A stretch of DNA of 23,516 bases from a virus: the IMG/VR virus record IMGVR_UViG_3300028598_000009, positions 1 through 23,516 of that record; one strand, given 5' to 3'. The notes beneath the pieces were generated by a model. That model had not been told where the DNA came from, searched no databases, and saw nothing but the letters and a program-made list of their open reading frames with translations. Below, piece after piece: positions 1 to 5,219 of this stretch (position 1 is the first letter of the stretch; each line of letters starts with the position of its first letter). The translations under genes and the position numbers were made by a program.

Positions 1-176
1 TAAAAACTGAGCGCCAACATTTCATTTAAGACTAGCGCCCACGCTTGATGTCTGAATTTTGCCTCCTTGTCTGTTATTTCAACCAAGACCGGGGCCTGCT
101 CGTCGTCTAAAGGAATAAAGCAATTCTTTTGAAGCTCCACAGCCAAAGGCAAGTCCTCGTCATATTTTATAGGCAT
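1..176 (-). CDS. Hypothetical protein, cut by the window edge
   Basis: The frame is open from an ATG at 176 to the window edge, giving 58 codons without a stop, so the C-terminus is missing. The protein begins MPIKYDEDLPLAVEL and is acidic near its start. The upstream gene ends at 178, one base away from this ATG, which fits the tight packing of the leftward operon. No family was recognised. Support comes from the open frame and spacing only. Confidence 0.55.
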   Translation of the reverse strand, partial: MPIKYDEDLPLAVELQKNCFIPLDDEQAPVLVEITDKEAKFRHQAWALVLNEMLALSF

Positions 177-177
177 A

Positions 178-363
178 TCACATCCTCTCGTTATCCAGCC
201 TATCCAAATCAACCGGTGGATAGATTGGCTTGCTTTTGCCGTCTACACTGGCAATCGTTGTTGCCCCACAATATTTACAACACATAGTCGGCCCGAAATA
301 TAACTCGAACTTGTGATCACAGTCGCGCCAGTCGTTTTTGGTTTCCAGCCTATCCATAATCAT
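178..363 (-). CDS. Small Cys-rich protein, zinc-ribbon-like
   Basis: This is a 61-residue protein of unknown function. It contains CDH near residue 15 and a CCKYC cluster near residue 28, a spacing that suggests a small metal-binding knuckle. Its ATG at 363 overlaps the stop of the preceding gene as TAATG, so translation is probably coupled. A second ATG at 357 is possible. The zinc binding is inferred from the cysteines; no family was identified. Confidence 0.6.
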   Translation of the reverse strand: MIMDRLETKNDWRDCDHKFELYFGPTMCCKYCGATTIASVDGKSKPIYPPVDLDRLDNERM

Positions 364-656
364 TAACTCTGCGGATACCTGTAGTCACGAATGACTTTCA
401 GTGCAGCATTACACCGAATTAACGCCTCACCTTGCAGGTTCATCGGTTTAATCGGCGGGTTATGGCTCTGCGCCCAATCAACCGGACAATCAGGGGATAA
501 CGCATAGTCAATATCCTCCAGCACCTTTAACAAATCAGTACACCGCCGCGTGAGGTCGTCCAAGTATGGTTCAGGATTAGCGAGCACCTGGGCCTTGCCG
601 ATTGCCAACCTAGTTTGTAGCTCCGCTAATTTTTGCCTGAATGCAATATCGCTCAT
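363..656 (-). CDS. Hypothetical phage protein, 97 aa
   Basis: The protein is 97 residues, soluble and mostly helical, beginning MSDIAFRQKLAELQTRL. A GGAGGT ribosome binding site lies four bases before the ATG, a strong start. It is the first gene after the tRNA-like RNA at 674-795 and overlaps the next gene by one stop/start unit. It has one CNAALKVIRDYRYP segment near the C-terminus. No recognised family and no membrane segment. Confidence 0.7.
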   Translation of the reverse strand: MSDIAFRQKLAELQTRLAIGKAQVLANPEPYLDDLTRRCTDLLKVLEDIDYALSPDCPVDWAQSHNPPIKPMNLQGEALIRCNAALKVIRDYRYPQS

Positions 657-673
657 ATTACCTCCGCTCTATT

Positions 674-795
674 TGGTGGGCATGACAGGACTCAAACCTG
701 CAACTGATTTAGGCCAGACCACTGAGTCATCCTCGCCGACGGTTCAGTACCGGGCTTTCCCGTCCGCCCGTGCATTACTTTTCAGCCACATGCCC
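674..795 (-). ncRNA. tRNA-like RNA without a clear anticodon arm
   Basis: On the minus strand, GGGCATG (795-789) pairs perfectly with CATGCCC near the 3' end as a seven-base-pair acceptor stem. It is followed by discriminator A and an encoded CCA (676-674). Just inside is a T-arm: GCAGG, loop TTTGAGT, CCTGT. The element is 122 nt, too long for a normal tRNA. A scan by eye found no five-base-pair stem with a seven-base loop carrying U33. The interior has a GC-rich helix, GCGGACGG with CCGTCGGC (one mismatch). It sits exactly in the gap between two genes. It may be a degenerate tRNA, a tRNA with an insertion, or a tRNA-like regulatory RNA. Confidence 0.5.
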
Positions 796-805
796 ATTGA
801 TCATT

Positions 806-1315
806 TCACTCTACCTTATTCGCCATTTCCTTGATTCTGTCCCTGACCCATTTCATCGTCTGACTCTTGTCCTCCATGAACGGCAAATCTCGGTGGGTGT
901 TGTAGAAATCCCGTAGTTCCTCAGCCATCATCACGTCCTTGAATTTCCCGTCTATCGTGAAGTTCAGGTGGTGGGCGCAATACTCGAATCTCGCCCCATG
1001 CGTTAGATCTGGGCAACCCTCCACGCTGCAATATTTTGCCTCATACCTTTGGGTGAGTTCAGCATGTGATTCAATTTCCACGTCCCATCTCGCCTGGTTC
1101 AGCCATGTCGAGGCAAAGGGCCAACGATCTACGTCCTCCCCCTTGTTCTTGGCATCCCGGTCATACTTGATCTGGGCTTGCAGGGCTAATACCACTTTCT
1201 CAGGCTCAGTGACGTGCTTATCCCACGACTCCTCGGCCTTGGACTTACCGCCCTTGTTCTTTGCCCCCCGACAAAGGTCTGAGGGGTAGAGGCTCCAGAA
1301 TGTGTCAAAATTCAT
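806..1315 (-). CDS. Putative replication-related phage protein with Cys/His cluster
   Basis: The 169-residue protein begins MNFDTFWSLYP, followed by Lys-rich sequence and a conserved-looking Trp. This FxxFWxxYP...K...W pattern is common near the ends of phage replication proteins of the O/DnaT type, but here it stands at the N-terminus. Residues about 94-116 hold a CSVEGC ... CAHH cluster that could bind zinc. The AAGGAG site six bases before the ATG at 1315 fixes the start. The link to replication is a resemblance only; the protein could be a DNA-binding accessory factor. Confidence 0.65.
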   Translation of the reverse strand: MNFDTFWSLYPSDLCRGAKNKGGKSKAEESWDKHVTEPEKVVLALQAQIKYDRDAKNKGEDVDRWPFASTWLNQARWDVEIESHAELTQRYEAKYCSVEGCPDLTHGARFEYCAHHLNFTIDGKFKDVMMAEELRDFYNTHRDLPFMEDKSQTMKWVRDRIKEMANKVE

Positions 1316-1330
1316 GCTTTCTCCTTACAT

Positions 1331-1552
1331 TTATGCATATCTCGCCCCTTTTCCCCTAGGATCTATATGTCCTGGGTACTCAGCCTTCCCCTTGTAATCC
1401 CCTCTCTTAGGGTTCCTAGGGCCAGGTTGACAGTGGGCGCGGTCATTGCCTGGATTCTTGATATGTATTCGATGCCTCGCAGTAACCCTGCCGTTGCTTG
1501 TACCCGTTGGGGCGAGTTTGAATATGAGGAGAATGTGGTATACTTGACTCAT
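1331..1552 (-). CDS. Doubtful small ORF, 73 aa
   Basis: An open frame from ATG 1552 to TAA 1331 would give MSQVYHILLIFKLAP and then a basic, Pro/Gly-rich tail. It lies just downstream of a possible leftward promoter at 1571-1598. It has no convincing ribosome binding site and its composition is unlike its neighbours. The 330-base stretch between the genes ending at 1315 and 1649 may be mainly regulatory. I list it so that the stretch is accounted for. Confidence 0.2.
   Translation of the reverse strand: MSQVYHILLIFKLAPTGTSNGRVTARHRIHIKNPGNDRAHCQPGPRNPKRGDYKGKAEYPGHIDPRGKGARYA
1517..1544 (+). promoter_or_regulatory. Possible rightward promoter, extended -10
   Basis: TGG followed by TATACT at 1536-1544 is an extended -10 element matching five of six consensus bases. 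The -35 is weak: TTTGAA with 16 bases or TTGAAT with 15 bases of spacing. A start near 1551 would give an RNA of about 95 nt ending at the terminator at 1624-1650. The element is the left arm of an inverted repeat. Confidence 0.35.
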
Positions 1553-1580
1553 ATTGTTGATCGCACCTTCAATATACCAC
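1535..1580. repeat. Inverted repeat over facing promoters
   Basis: GTGGTATA at 1535-1542 is the exact reverse complement of TATACCAC at 1573-1580. Inner TTGA (1544-1547) and TCAA (1569-1572) extend the symmetry with a one-base offset. The arms coincide with the two extended -10 elements, so a dimeric regulator or the promoters themselves could explain the symmetry. Confidence 0.6.
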
Positions 1581-1648
1581 TTGGCCAAAAAAAGGCAAGT
1601 CGGTCTGAGCACCTAGCTCCCTGACCCCGCTTCGGCGGGGTTTTGTAT
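1551..1648 (+). ncRNA. Candidate small RNA, about 95 nt
   Basis: A plus-strand transcript from the promoter at 1517-1544 would end at the intrinsic terminator at 1624-1650. It has no plausible coding frame of its own. It could form a hairpin pairing CTTGGCC with GGCAAG around an A7 loop near 1580-1600, then the UUCG-capped terminator. All flanking genes are on the other strand, so a plus-strand terminator here needs a plus-strand transcript. This is an inference from promoter and terminator only. Confidence 0.35.
1571..1598 (-). promoter_or_regulatory. Possible leftward promoter, extended -10
   Basis: On the minus strand TTGCCT (1598-1593), 16 bases, then TATATT (1576-1571) preceded by TGG makes an extended -10 promoter. 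It would start RNA near 1564 and drive the genes from 1315 leftward. Its -10 region is the right arm of the inverted repeat GTGGTATA (1535-1542) / TATACCAC (1573-1580), so it faces the rightward promoter. Confidence 0.4.
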
Positions 1649-1650
1649 TT
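1624..1650 (+). terminator. Intrinsic terminator, plus strand
   Basis: ACCCCGC and GCGGGGT form a seven-base-pair stem capped by TTCG, followed by TTTGTATTT. The UUCG loop and T-tract are on the plus strand only; read on the minus strand it has no T-tract. Confidence 0.7.
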
Positions 1651-1915
1651 AATCGGTAACGAGTTCAATTTCTTTATCCACCCTCAGAATGAGACTCTTA
1701 TCGTTGGCGCTGCCAGTAGTGCCATACATGGATGATTCTTGATAAAAGTTTTGCTGTCTGATCCATCCACCCTGGCAATCGTAGAAACTGCCAGAAAATA
1801 TCTGGGCATTGATTTTCTCGTTAATCATCATCGAGATTACGTCTTTCTCAAACTTGGATTCCGGCGTAATAACCAACTGTAATACCCCGTCTTCAATGTA
1901 TATCGCTGTTTTCAT
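1649..1915 (-). CDS. Hypothetical protein, 88 aa
   Basis: The 88-residue protein begins MKTAIYIEDGVLQLVITPES and reads as a compact mixed alpha/beta domain without membrane segments. A GGGAGG ribosome binding site precedes the ATG at 1915. That site lies at the edge of a hairpin (1924-1941), so pairing could affect translation. No family was recognised. Gene reality is supported by a good start signal and amino-acid composition typical of the neighbours. Confidence 0.65.
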   Translation of the reverse strand: MKTAIYIEDGVLQLVITPESKFEKDVISMMINEKINAQIFSGSFYDCQGGWIRQQNFYQESSMYGTTGSANDKSLILRVDKEIELVTD

Positions 1916-1923
1916 AATTCCCT

Positions 1924-1951
1924 CCCTGTCTTCGGACGGGGCTTTCTATTT
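1924..1951 (+). terminator. Possible plus-strand terminator upstream of 88-aa gene
   Basis: CCCTGTC and GACGGGG form a seven-base-pair stem (one T.G pair) with a TTCG loop, followed by CTTTCTATTT. As at 1624, the loop and T-tract face the plus strand although the genes here are on the minus strand. On the minus strand the same arms border the ribosome binding site of the 88-aa gene. Confidence 0.4.
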
Positions 1952-2161
1952 AACCAGTTTAAGATTTGGCGGATTTCCGTCACCATAATCTGCCACCGCC
2001 TCAAGCATTAGAAATTCGCCGTTTTCATCGCCAGTCAGATCAACCTCGTCGTAGCATTTCCCGTCCCTATTGAAAAAATAGACCTCCCTTTCTTCAATAT
2101 TTTCATCTGGGTAAATCGTTTCATAGGCTGACAAGAAAGCTATTAATTTATTCAATTTCAT
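1946..2161 (-). CDS. Hypothetical acidic protein, 71 aa
   Basis: Starting at the ATG at 2161 the protein is 71 residues, MKLNKLIAFLSAYETIYPDEN. An in-frame GTG at 2170 would add three residues, but AAGGTG six bases before 2161 acts as the ribosome binding site and favours the ATG. It is strongly acidic, with a GDENGEFLMLEAVADYGDG stretch. It resembles small phage proteins of unknown role; I cannot name a family. Confidence 0.65.
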   Translation of the reverse strand: MKLNKLIAFLSAYETIYPDENIEEREVYFFNRDGKCYDEVDLTGDENGEFLMLEAVADYGDGNPPNLKLVK

Positions 2162-2178
2162 CTCATTCACCTTGGTTT

Positions 2179-2379
2179 CTATTTGGGGTTATCATTCCAA
2201 CCAAGTAAATATTCAGGATCGTTCCGGTGCTCGATGCAGGACCAGACAACCTCATCCTCGCCCCTGAATTGGTTTAGCTGAATATGAACTTTGCGTTTAC
2301 CGATCTCACCACACCGGCACTTGGCACAGATATTCCTGTCCCTGATTTCCGTCTTGCCGATTCTAGGGTACTCCCTCAT
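2179..2379 (-). CDS. Small zinc-binding-like protein, 66 aa
   Basis: The 66-residue protein carries CAKCRC near residues 18-23 and a later CIEH near residue 48, a plausible Cys/His metal site. AAGGAG seven bases upstream of the ATG at 2379 is a strong ribosome binding site. That start region is the first copy of a direct repeat shared with 2783-2824. Function unknown. Confidence 0.65.
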   Translation of the reverse strand: MREYPRIGKTEIRDRNICAKCRCGEIGKRKVHIQLNQFRGEDEVVWSCIEHRNDPEYLLGWNDNPK

Positions 2380-2418
2380 CTCTCACTCCTTGGTTTTAAG
2401 GTTGCGGATTTCATCTAC
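2377..2418. repeat. Direct repeat A, copy 1
   Basis: This stretch is nearly the same as 2783-2824. Both carry catctctcactccttggttt and continue with similar bases. It holds the ribosome binding site of the downstream gene and the C-terminal codons of the upstream gene. Confidence 0.75.
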
Positions 2419-2547
2419 CTGTTGATTCAGGTTATCCAGCATTCTCTCAATAGTGGTTAATATGGTTTCTATTGCCTTCGGCTCCGTCTTGTTGGCAATC
2501 TCCCACATATCATTACTGAGCTTGGCCTGTAATTCCTCAAAGTTCAT
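2383..2547 (-). CDS. Small helical protein, 54 aa, paralogue of 2789-3004
   Basis: This frame runs from ATG 2547 to TGA 2383 and gives 54 residues, MNFEELQAKLSND to DEIRNLKTKE. GGAGAG lies upstream of the ATG. Its ends match the 71-aa protein at 2789-3004 (MKFDEW ... DEIRQLKTKE), and the bases on both sides are repeated too, so the two are diverged copies of one cassette. It looks fully helical and possibly coiled-coil. Function unknown. Confidence 0.65.
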   Translation of the reverse strand: MNFEELQAKLSNDMWEIANKTEPKAIETILTTIERMLDNLNQQVDEIRNLKTKE

Positions 2548-2570
2548 CGTTCTCTCCTAATAGGCCCTGA
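2544..2570. repeat. Direct repeat B, copy 1
   Basis: This 27-base stretch matches 3001-3027 with one mismatch. It covers the start codon and ribosome binding site of the 54-aa gene, and the corresponding start of the 71-aa gene in copy 2. Confidence 0.8.
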
Positions 2571-2572
2571 AG

Positions 2573-2785
2573 TCATGCCGGGTTATCATCACTCATCGCC
2601 GCTAACAGCTTTTCATGTTTGCTGCGTAGATTAAAATATTTGGCCTGGTATTCGGCTAATGCCTTAAACCTTGCTTCCATTTCGTCAATAGTGATTATTT
2701 CTTGTGTCTTTACATTTTCAAGATATTGATTTGTATAGAGATCATTACCCAGAGCGTCCCCGCCATATAATTTATACATTCCCAT
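2573..2785 (-). CDS. Hypothetical protein, 70 aa
   Basis: The 70-residue protein begins MGMYKLYGGDALGNDLYTNQ and ends in a helical region rich in Ala, Lys and Glu. AAGGAG precedes the ATG at 2785; a second ATG at 2779 is possible. It lies between the two copies of the duplicated cassette and is the only unique gene there. No family recognised. Confidence 0.65.
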   Translation of the reverse strand: MGMYKLYGGDALGNDLYTNQYLENVKTQEIITIDEMEARFKALAEYQAKYFNLRSKHEKLLAAMSDDNPA

Positions 2786-2824
2786 CTCTCACTCCTTGGT
2801 TTTGAGTTGGCGAATTTCATCTGC
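2783..2824. repeat. Direct repeat A, copy 2
   Basis: Second copy of the repeat at 2377-2418. It again encodes the LKTKE ending of one gene and the ribosome binding site of the next. Confidence 0.75.
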
Positions 2825-3004
2825 AAGGCTGAATAAGTTGTCACAGATAGTTGCACCATCGTCATGCGTGTAGCCTTTGTATTCCTCAGCCACTTTCGCC
2901 GCTTCCTCAAGGGCTGAACTCCACGCTATTTGCGCCTCAATACGACATAATTCATCAGCATTAGCGACTTTCTTTTGTTCTCTCCACCATTCATCAAACT
3001 TCAT
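2789..3004 (-). CDS. Hypothetical helical protein, 71 aa
   Basis: The protein is 71 residues, MKFDEWWREQKKVANADEL, with a WSSALEEAAKVAEEYKG core that resembles many small phage proteins carrying a Trp-x(3-4)-Leu-x-x-Ala-Ala helix. It ends DEIRQLKTKE like its paralogue at 2383-2547. A GGAGAG site precedes the ATG at 3004. The function of this group is not known. Confidence 0.65.
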   Translation of the reverse strand: MKFDEWWREQKKVANADELCRIEAQIAWSSALEEAAKVAEEYKGYTHDDGATICDNLFSLADEIRQLKTKE

Positions 3005-3027
3005 CGCTCTCTCCTAATAGGCCCTGA
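3001..3027. repeat. Direct repeat B, copy 2
   Basis: Second copy of the 27-base repeat at 2544-2570. Here it also encodes the last residues of the 51-aa gene ending at 3014. Confidence 0.8.
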
Positions 3028-3169
3028 TACGGCATTTGAAGTGGAACACCGCTCGGGGTATCCGACAATCAAACTTTAATCTTCCATCTTTTGCGTCTAC
3101 GAAGTACGGCTTATTCATCCCAGAATGTCCGAATCGTCGTTTATTCTTGTAGTCATGGAGTGCTTTCAT
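3014..3169 (-). CDS. Small basic protein, 51 aa
   Basis: This frame runs from ATG 3169 to TAG 3014. Its ATG overlaps the preceding stop as ATGA, which supports it as a real, coupled gene. The 51 residues are strongly basic (MKALHDYKNKRRFGHSG ...) with two cysteines near residues 35 and 46, and could bind nucleic acid. It fills what would otherwise be a gap in a tightly packed operon. Function unknown. Confidence 0.6.
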   Translation of the reverse strand: MKALHDYKNKRRFGHSGMNKPYFVDAKDGRLKFDCRIPRAVFHFKCRIRAY

Positions 3170-3480
3170 TTGTTGTCATTAATGGCCTTAATAATGGCTT
3201 TAATTTCTTCAAAGTCGCGATGATCCTGTGGACAATGCTTTATTGCCAGGACAAACATGCGTAGATACCCCGAGCTTACAGTAAGGAGTTCTTCTTTAAG
3301 CGGGGTAATTTCGGCGTCTGCGGCCTTTCTAGCTTTATCGCTAGCGTCAATCATCATATTGAGCCATTCTATTTCTGCCTCTAGTCCATTAATTCTTTCA
3401 AGCGCGGCAGTAAATATCTGGCTCCCCATATATCTGTAAAGGTGCGCCGTATCCTGCTCGATTTCCTCCCATCTGATCAT
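3166..3480 (-). CDS. Coiled-coil protein, 104 aa
   Basis: The 104-residue protein has a long central helix with leucines and isoleucines at heptad-like spacing (about residues 28-65), so it is probably a coiled coil. GGAGGG sits next to the ATG at 3480, which overlaps the previous stop as ATGA. Charged and soluble, with no membrane segment. No recognised family. Confidence 0.65.
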   Translation of the reverse strand: MIRWEEIEQDTAHLYRYMGSQIFTAALERINGLEAEIEWLNMMIDASDKARKAADAEITPLKEELLTVSSGYLRMFVLAIKHCPQDHRDFEEIKAIIKAINDNK

Positions 3481-3785
3481 CCCTCCCCCTCCAAGGCTAA
3501 TACCGCGTGACAGATAGCGAGGTTGAGGGATTCCCCATCTCCAAAATCACGACTTATATCTATCATTGTTTCATAGCGCATGGCTCTGCTGACTCTTGCT
3601 AGCAGTTCCCGCAACAACTGAAAGGCTTGCGCGTCATTGGTGTCTGGGGTATATCTCTCACCAGAGGCAACCAGTATTACGCTAGGCCATTCTTCGTCTA
3701 ACTCACGATAGGCTTCGGGCAGAACAACCGCCTCATGCCCCGCAAACTCAGCCAGTTGCTTATATTGTTCTGGTGTTAGGTTCAT
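3477..3785 (-). CDS. Hypothetical phage protein, 102 aa
   Basis: The protein has 102 residues, MNLTPEQYKQLAEFAGHEAVV at the start and a C-terminal MRYETMIDISRDFGDGESLN region. It ends in a short LALEGEG tail. It is acidic, soluble and densely coded, with the next gene overlapping its stop. I recognise no named family. Confidence 0.65.
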   Translation of the reverse strand: MNLTPEQYKQLAEFAGHEAVVLPEAYRELDEEWPSVILVASGERYTPDTNDAQAFQLLRELLARVSRAMRYETMIDISRDFGDGESLNLAICHAVLALEGEG

Positions 3786-3787
3786 AG

Positions 3788-4012
3788 TTATTCCTTGGGC
3801 TTATAATCAACCGTTCTGTCATAAACAAACTCGCCGTCATCGTTTCTTGTATAGACTTCTTCTGGCGGTTTCCATGATGTTGTTTCGCTTATTTTCAACT
3901 CTGCATCCTCGGCCATAGTTATCCGTTTACGCAGATAGACAAGCGGCTGACGTGGATATATTTCAATAGACTCTCCATCCCTGCTGCCACCGATTAATTT
4001 TACAGTCTTCAT
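3788..4012 (-). CDS. GG-x-DG motif phage protein, 74 aa
   Basis: The likely start is ATG 4012, because AAGGAA lies six bases upstream and the preceding gene stops at 4015. An upstream in-frame ATG at 4081 would lie deep inside that gene. The protein begins MKTVKLIGGSRDGESIEI. The L-x-GG-xx-DG pattern near the N-terminus is typical of a widespread family of small phage proteins of unknown function. Confidence 0.65.
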   Translation of the reverse strand: MKTVKLIGGSRDGESIEIYPRQPLVYLRKRITMAEDAELKISETTSWKPPEEVYTRNDDGEFVYDRTVDYKPKE

Positions 4013-4014
4013 GT

Positions 4015-4314
4015 TTATTCCTTGGGGGGATTGGGTAGATAAGTCCAATAAGCGACATAGGGTCCACTCAAATATCCCCACTTGAATTTTTTTAGATCAA
4101 TCGAAGTTAGAAAGTCGAAACCCATAACTTTGCCGTCATCAAAGCAAACAATATAATCCCCATCTTTCTCCGGCAACCTCTCTTCCACGCTTATCCAGGG
4201 GTTGAGGTAGGCTTGGGCGACTTCTAATATATCCAGGTGCGTCCATAACAACTCATCGTCCGGCACCTTTTTTGCCCACTCTAGTAACTTTTCAGCTTTC
4301 TCTCTCGTATCCAT
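4015..4314 (-). CDS. DUF551 domain protein
   Basis: The C-terminal part, from about residue 39, reads WISVEERLPEKDGDYIV, followed by FDDG and YWTYLPNPP. This is the pattern of DUF551, a domain common in phages and prophages with no known biochemical role. An N-terminal helical extension of about 38 residues precedes it. The ATG at 4314 overlaps the YopX-like gene stop as TAATG, with a good AGGAAAGGA site. Confidence 0.85.
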   Translation of the reverse strand: MDTREKAEKLLEWAKKVPDDELLWTHLDILEVAQAYLNPWISVEERLPEKDGDYIVCFDDGKVMGFDFLTSIDLKKFKWGYLSGPYVAYWTYLPNPPKE

Positions 4315-4703
4315 TATCCTTTCCTAATTAGGTCGGGGTGCTGATGTATATTGCCGATGACTTCAAAAGGTTGATCGGTTAAATTCTTAAGTCCCCGAAC
4401 CTCATGCTCGCTTTCTTTATCCGGCATTACCCCCCGAAAGCATCCGTCTACATATTCGACAATTAACGGGACGCCAACTACAAACATATTTTCAGACAAG
4501 ATAATATCTAACTCGTATGTCTCAACACCGTTCTTATCGTGTAATCCGGTGTACTGATCTACCTCTAAATGCTGCAAGTCCTCAGCGCGAGGCGGACAGA
4601 TTAAAGTACACTCGCCAAAGAGATGAAACCCATAAAATTTAAGCTCCGTCTCATACCAGCATTTGTTCTTCTTATCCCACGCCCTGAATTTCAGTTCCCG
4701 CAT
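4314..4703 (-). CDS. YopX family protein
   Basis: The 129-residue protein begins MRELKFRAWDKKNKCWYET, the signature start of the YopX family. It has the usual later elements: QYTGLHDKNG near residues 50-59, then DI and VIGNIHQHPDL near the end. YopX proteins are frequent in phage early regions; their function is unknown. AGAGGT precedes the ATG at 4703. Confidence 0.9.
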   Translation of the reverse strand: MRELKFRAWDKKNKCWYETELKFYGFHLFGECTLICPPRAEDLQHLEVDQYTGLHDKNGVETYELDIILSENMFVVGVPLIVEYVDGCFRGVMPDKESEHEVRGLKNLTDQPFEVIGNIHQHPDLIRKG

Positions 4704-4728
4704 AATAGTGACCTCTTTAGCCCATACG

Positions 4729-4959
4729 TTATTGCTTAACTGCCCACTTAGTTATCAAGGTAGGGAGTTTTAATTCGTTCCCCCAGCCACATCCGATGTT
4801 CGGGCACCATAGAAAACCAGTAGACTCAACCGTAAATGAACCGCATTCAGGGCAGTTAAGGCCGTCATAACGGATAGGCTGTAAGTTTTGCAGCGCCTTA
4901 ATAGTTTCCGCATTGGACGCATTGGCTACCCCGACAATTTTTGGATCGTAATCGCTCAT
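4729..4959 (-). CDS. Zinc-ribbon protein, 76 aa
   Basis: Residues about 36-57 contain CPECG and then CPNIGC, a classic two-knuckle zinc ribbon. A 35-residue helical N-terminal part precedes it. The protein may bind DNA, RNA or a protein partner; the sequence does not say which. It is the second gene of the leftward early operon, after the helix-turn-helix gene. Its ribosome binding site is weak, so the start is less certain. Confidence 0.7.
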   Translation of the reverse strand: MSDYDPKIVGVANASNAETIKALQNLQPIRYDGLNCPECGSFTVESTGFLWCPNIGCGWGNELKLPTLITKWAVKQ

Positions 4960-4989
4960 CGTATTAACTGCCCATTCTCTGAAAGGCGT

Positions 4990-5157
4990 TTAGCCTTCCA
5001 TCCTCGCTTTCTCTGACCAGTAGCGCCGGTGGACCGCCGTTCTTGAGATCCCTAACAGCTTGGCAATCTGCCCGAAAGACTTACCTTTTTCGTCATACAA
5101 TTTGACAATCCGCTTACGCTCTCTGGCGAACTGCCGCATTTCGGCCTTGGTGGTCAT
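4990..5157 (-). CDS. Small helix-turn-helix DNA-binding protein, 55 aa
   Basis: This frame runs from ATG 5157 to TAA 4990, with AAGGGG six bases upstream. Residues about 18-48 read as a helix-turn-helix: IVKLYDEKGKSFGQIAKLLG, then ISRTAVHRRYW, with the usual Ala and Gly positions. The N-terminus is basic. At 55 residues it is little more than the DNA-binding domain. As the first leftward gene next to overlapping divergent promoters, it is the natural candidate for a Cro-like or repressor role. It could equally be a packaging-type or sigma-like DNA binder, so the regulator role is inferred. Confidence 0.75.
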   Translation of the reverse strand: MTTKAEMRQFARERKRIVKLYDEKGKSFGQIAKLLGISRTAVHRRYWSEKARMEG

Positions 5158-5190
5158 ATCTGCCCCTTGAAATTATTTTTCGGTTAACCC

Positions 5191-5219
5191 TTGACGTTAA
5201 CAGTAAACTAGATTATGGT
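5191..5219 (+). promoter_or_regulatory. Rightward early promoter
   Basis: TTGACG (5191-5196), a 17-base spacer and TATGGT (5214-5219) match sigma70 elements in five and four positions. Transcription would start near 5226, about 32 bases before the first gene's ATG at 5258. It overlaps the leftward promoter almost completely. Confidence 0.6.

Noticed and set aside
674-795. Phage attachment site inside a tRNA 3' end
   Set aside because: No integrase lies nearby and both acceptor strands are present, so an RNA gene explains it better; a host tRNA match would reopen this.
1331-1552. Coding status of the GC-rich, CCTAGG-containing stretch
   Set aside because: Only a weak frame is present; kept at low confidence and not used in any conclusion.
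1367-1624. Plus-strand 85-aa open frame
   Set aside because: It has no ribosome binding site, unlikely composition, and its end overlaps a terminator and a possible promoter region; it looks like a chance frame.
2710-2910. Minus-strand 66-aa open frame
   Set aside because: It overlaps two better-supported genes in other frames and has no start signal.
4012-4081. N-terminal extension of the 74-aa gene to ATG 4081
   Set aside because: It would overlap the DUF551 gene fully, and AAGGAA before ATG 4012 gives a clear start.
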